Below the pieces are notes generated by a model that had not been told where the DNA came from, ran no database searches, and saw only the letters and a list, made by a program, of their open reading frames with translations. Made by a program: the position numbers and the translations under genes. Source: Nitrospira sp. (lineage in GTDB: Bacteria; Nitrospirota; Nitrospiria; Nitrospirales; Nitrospiraceae). Taken from it: a stretch of DNA of 8,400 bases. Positions 5,539 through 8,400 of this stretch are shown one piece after another. The stretch's first letter is position 1. Each line of letters starts with the position of its first letter. The stretch is from positions 1 to 8,400 of the forward strand of contig JANYEF010000113.1 of assembly GCA_025363325.1 (NCBI GenBank). Direction: 5' to 3'.

Positions 5539-5544
5539 TATACT
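5539..5544 (+). promoter_or_regulatory. Candidate -10 element TATACT for secA
   Basis: TATACT lies 50 bases before the secA ATG and would give a leader of about 43 bases. It is close to the -10 consensus, but no -35 match stands out. It sits 21 bases from the oppositely oriented TATAAT, so the two promoters would share a compact divergent region. Confidence 0.3.
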
Positions 5545-5593
5545 GCGCTGATTACTTTCGGAGGCATCGACGTTCGTTCCGAGCGATAGCACC

Positions 5594-8317
5594 ATGGTCA
5601 CGCAACTACTCAACCAGATATTCGGCAGTAAAAACGATCGTGAAATCAAGGCCCTCCGCCCGATTGTGGAGCGGATCAATAGCCTGGAATCCGGCCTGAC
5701 CCCGCTCTCCGATCAGGCCCTCGCGGACAAGACCCCGGAGTTCAAGAAGCGTCTTGAGGCCGGGGAGACTCTGGACGATATCCTGCCTGAGGCTTTCGCT
5801 GTCTGCCGTGAAATGTCCCGCCGCAAGCTGAACATGCGTCATTTCGATGTGCAGTTGATCGGCGGCATGATTCTCCATCGAGGCCGCATCGCTGAAATGA
5901 AGACCGGCGAGGGGAAAACCTTGGTGGCCACGTTGCCGGTGTATCTGAACGCGCTCGAAGGGAAAGGCGTCCACCTCATCACCGTGAACGATTACCTCGC
6001 TAAGCGCGATGCGCAGTGGATGAGCGTGCTGTACCACGCGCTAGGGCTTTCGGTGGGCATCACTCAACATGATGCCTCCTTTTTCTTCGATCCAACCTAT
6101 GACGCCTCCGACAAGCGGCTCCAGTCTCTTCGCCCCTGCACGAGGCCTGAGGCCTATCGTGCCGACATCACCTACGGCACCAACAACGAGTATGGGTTCG
6201 ATTACCTCCGCGACAACCTGGTCGTCACCGATTTGGCCCAGTGCGTGCAGCGCGAGTTGCACTACGCCATCGTGGACGAAGTCGACAGTATCCTCATTGA
6301 CGAGGCCCGCACGCCTTTGATTATTTCCGGTCCGACGGATGAAACGACCGATCTCTACTACCGCATCAACGCGATCATCCCGCAGCTGAAACCGGAGCAG
6401 GACTACACGGTCGAGGAAAAAACGAAGACCGCGTCGTTGACCGAAGACGGTAACGTCCGGGTCGAGAAATTACTCGGCGTGGACAACCTCTACGACCCCG
6501 ACCATATGGAACTCGTCCACCACGTCGTCAAGGCACTCCAGGCCTATGCCCTCTACAACCGGGATGTGGACTATGTCGTGAAAGACGGTGAAGTCATCAT
6601 CGTGGACGAATTCACCGGGCGACTCATGCCGGGACGCCGCTGGAGCGATGGCCTGCACCAGGCCGTCGAAGCCAAAGAAGGCGTGAAGATCGCCAACGAG
6701 AATCAAACGTTGGCCTCGGTCACCTTCCAGAACTATTTCCGGATGTACAAGAAGCTCAGCGGCATGACCGGCACCGCGGACACGGAAGCAGCGGAGTTTG
6801 CCAAGATCTACAATCTCGACGTCAACGTGGTCCCGACCAATCGCAACATGATTCGGCTGGATTACGCGGATGTCGTCTACCGAACCGAGAAAGAAAAGTT
6901 TACCTCGATCGTCGAAGAGATCAAGGAATGCCACGAGCGCGGCCAGCCCATCTTGGTCGGTACGATTTCCATCGAAAAATCGGAGCGCCTTGCCGGGTTC
7001 TTGAGCCGGAACGGCGTGAAGCACAACGTCCTCAACGCCAAGCAGCATGAGCGAGAAGCCGAGATCATCGCCCAGGCCGGCCGCAAGGGCGCCGTCACCA
7101 TCGCTACGAACATGGCGGGTCGCGGCACCGACATTGTCCTGGGCGGCAATCCCGACTTCATGTTCAAACAGATTCTGTACCGGGAAGAGAATCTGCCGGA
7201 TGCACGCAAGCTGGAGATCTTCGAAGAGATTCGAGCCGACTGCGAAAAGGACAAACAAGAGGTTATCGCGGCCGGCGGGCTCCACATTCTTGGGACCGAG
7301 CGCCATGAAAGCCGCCGGATCGACAACCAGCTCCGAGGCCGCGCCGGTCGCCAGGGCGACCCTGGTTCGTCACGATTCTACCTGTCGTTGGAAGACGACC
7401 TGATGCGCATCTTCGCCTCCGAGCGGGTCTCCCAACTGATGCTCAAGCTCGGCATGGAAGAAGGCGTTCCGATCGAGCACGGCATGGTCACCCGGGCCAT
7501 TGCCAACGCCCAGAAGAAGGTCGAGGGCCACAATTTCGATATCCGGAAACAGTTGCTGGAGTACGACGACGTCATGAACAAGCAGCGTGAGGTGATTTAC
7601 CAACACCGACGCGCCGTCTTGGGCGGGGCAAATCTGAAAGACGATCTTCGCAACATGATGGACGGCCTGGTGGACTCCGCGCTGAACATCTATTGTCCGG
7701 CTGAACAATATTCCGAGGAATGGGATATCAAAGGGCTCGCTGAAATCATGCATGGCCAGTTCGCCCTCGACATCACCCAGGGCAAGAGCGACGGCGGGGA
7801 GGCACTCCGCGACATGGGGCGCGATGCCTTGATCGAAGACCTCCGTGCACAAGTGCGCGATGCCTACGACAAGAGAGAGCAGGAGCTGGGCTCAGACTTG
7901 ATGCGCTTCCTGGAAAAGAACTTCATGCTCCAGGTCGTCGACCACCATTGGAAAGACCACCTCCTGGGAATGGATCACCTGCGCGACGGAATCGGCTTGC
8001 GCGGCTACGGGCAGAAAGATCCGCTCATCGAGTACAAGCGCGAGGGCTACGATCTCTTTGCCGGCATGATGGAACGGGTCAAATCTGACGCGCTCGATCG
8101 GCTCTTTCATGTCCAGGCGGTCCGAAACGAGGGACAACCAGCAGCCCCACCGCCACCAGCACCCGTCATCTCACGCCCCCAACCCACATTCATCCTCAAT
8201 CGCGGAGAAGAACCAGTCGCGCCTCAGACGGTTCAGCGAAGCGACGACAAAGTCGGCCGCAACGACCCCTGCCACTGCGGCAGCGGGAAAAAGTTCAAGA
8301 AGTGCCACGGAATATAG
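5594..8317 (+). CDS. secA: Preprotein translocase subunit SecA
   Basis: The ATPase motor that drives unfolded preproteins through SecYEG at the inner membrane. The protein is complete at 907 residues, normal for the family. It starts in the expected way (IFGSKNDREIK at 9-19). Walker A is MKTGEGKT (102-109) and Walker B is VDEVD (227-231), followed by the IDEARTPL signature. YGTNNEYGFDYLRDN (194-208), the EFTGR and MTGTAD blocks, and the second-half helicase motifs TNMAGRGTDIVLGG and QLRGRAGRQGDPG are all present. A Pro-rich linker (QPAAPPPPAP) precedes the zinc/SecB-binding tail with Cys893, Cys895, Cys904 and His905. About 25 extra residues (from 161) precede the YGTNNE block compared with E. 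coli; I recall similar insertions in deltaproteobacterial SecA. No good Shine-Dalgarno precedes ATG 5594: GGAGG at 5560-5564 is 29 bases away. The codons and motifs are uninterrupted, so this is a functional gene. Confidence 0.98.
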   Translation: MVTQLLNQIFGSKNDREIKALRPIVERINSLESGLTPLSDQALADKTPEFKKRLEAGETLDDILPEAFAVCREMSRRKLNMRHFDVQLIGGMILHRGRIAEMKTGEGKTLVATLPVYLNALEGKGVHLITVNDYLAKRDAQWMSVLYHALGLSVGITQHDASFFFDPTYDASDKRLQSLRPCTRPEAYRADITYGTNNEYGFDYLRDNLVVTDLAQCVQRELHYAIVDEVDSILIDEARTPLIISGPTDETTDLYYRINAIIPQLKPEQDYTVEEKTKTASLTEDGNVRVEKLLGVDNLYDPDHMELVHHVVKALQAYALYNRDVDYVVKDGEVIIVDEFTGRLMPGRRWSDGLHQAVEAKEGVKIANENQTLASVTFQNYFRMYKKLSGMTGTADTEAAEFAKIYNLDVNVVPTNRNMIRLDYADVVYRTEKEKFTSIVEEIKECHERGQPILVGTISIEKSERLAGFLSRNGVKHNVLNAKQHEREAEIIAQAGRKGAVTIATNMAGRGTDIVLGGNPDFMFKQILYREENLPDARKLEIFEEIRADCEKDKQEVIAAGGLHILGTERHESRRIDNQLRGRAGRQGDPGSSRFYLSLEDDLMRIFASERVSQLMLKLGMEEGVPIEHGMVTRAIANAQKKVEGHNFDIRKQLLEYDDVMNKQREVIYQHRRAVLGGANLKDDLRNMMDGLVDSALNIYCPAEQYSEEWDIKGLAEIMHGQFALDITQGKSDGGEALRDMGRDALIEDLRAQVRDAYDKREQELGSDLMRFLEKNFMLQVVDHHWKDHLLGMDHLRDGIGLRGYGQKDPLIEYKREGYDLFAGMMERVKSDALDRLFHVQAVRNEGQPAAPPPPAPVISRPQPTFILNRGEEPVAPQTVQRSDDKVGRNDPCHCGSGKKFKKCHGI

Positions 8318-8400
8318 GCGGACAACAAGCCTAACTTGATCCCCTCCCGACTACTTATCCGCCGCATCTTTCATCTATCCAAAGAGACCGGCCTGACATG

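Noticed and set aside
6470..7326. Long minus-strand open frames (278 and 149 codons) inside secA
   Set aside because: They lie wholly within an intact, motif-complete secA, arise from its GC-rich codon use, and show no recognisable domain or ribosome site.
8317..8363. GGCGGA/TCCGCC inverted repeat after secA
   Set aside because: A six-base stem with a 35-base loop and no T-run is not convincing as a terminator.
8398..8400. ATG at the window edge, with AAAGAGA upstream, as the start of a next gene
   Set aside because: Only one codon is visible, so no coding claim can be supported.
1..8400. CRISPR arrays, tRNA or rRNA genes, insertion sequences, phage genes
   Set aside because: No regularly spaced repeats, cloverleaf-like or rRNA sequence, transposase motifs or phage proteins were recognised on either strand.

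Overview
The window looks like a chromosomal stretch of a GC-rich Gram-negative bacterium. It has an outer-membrane-type beta-barrel gene, a periplasmic thioredoxin and a zinc-tailed SecA. The SecA sequence, the style of the small exported proteins and the overall composition suggest Nitrospira or a close relative (phylum Nitrospirota). That placement is recognition and inference, not a computed classification.

Left part (1-2449): the first codons of a leftward ABC-transporter ATPase-like gene lie at the edge. It diverges from a rightward pair: an exported SGNH/GDSL hydrolase of the TesA arylesterase type (85-843), and a seven-helix membrane protein fused to a spermidine-synthase-like methyltransferase fold (869-2449). 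The second gene of the pair follows 25 bases after the first, behind a strong Shine-Dalgarno sequence, so the two are probably co-transcribed. The ABC ATPase/TesA divergence matches the ybbA-tesA arrangement of other bacteria.

Middle gap (2450-2992): no intact gene. It holds a short cluster of direct and inverted 9-base repeats just after the membrane gene, a decayed C-terminal fragment of a PIN-domain (VapC-like) protein on the minus strand, and an 8-bp hairpin beyond the end of the next leftward gene.

Leftward operon (5423 down to 2993): four genes, all predicted to be exported or membrane-anchored. In transcription order they are a small His-rich protein with a Cys-x3-Cys motif, a beta-barrel protein with a Cys-x4-Cys pair at its mature N-terminus, a membrane-anchored TlpA/ResA-like thioredoxin (WCKPC), and a second small His-rich Cys-x3-Cys protein. 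The first and last proteins are paralogues whose His/Cys core falls at the same residue numbers. Nearly every cysteine in the four mature proteins sits in a close pair, which suggests a metal-handling or thiol-redox envelope system. This is the most interesting part of the window, and its substrate is unknown.

Right part (5594-8317): a complete secA, divergent from the operon across a 170-base intergenic region with candidate -10 elements in both directions. SecA itself is ordinary. The last 83 bases hold no gene beyond a possible start codon at the very edge.
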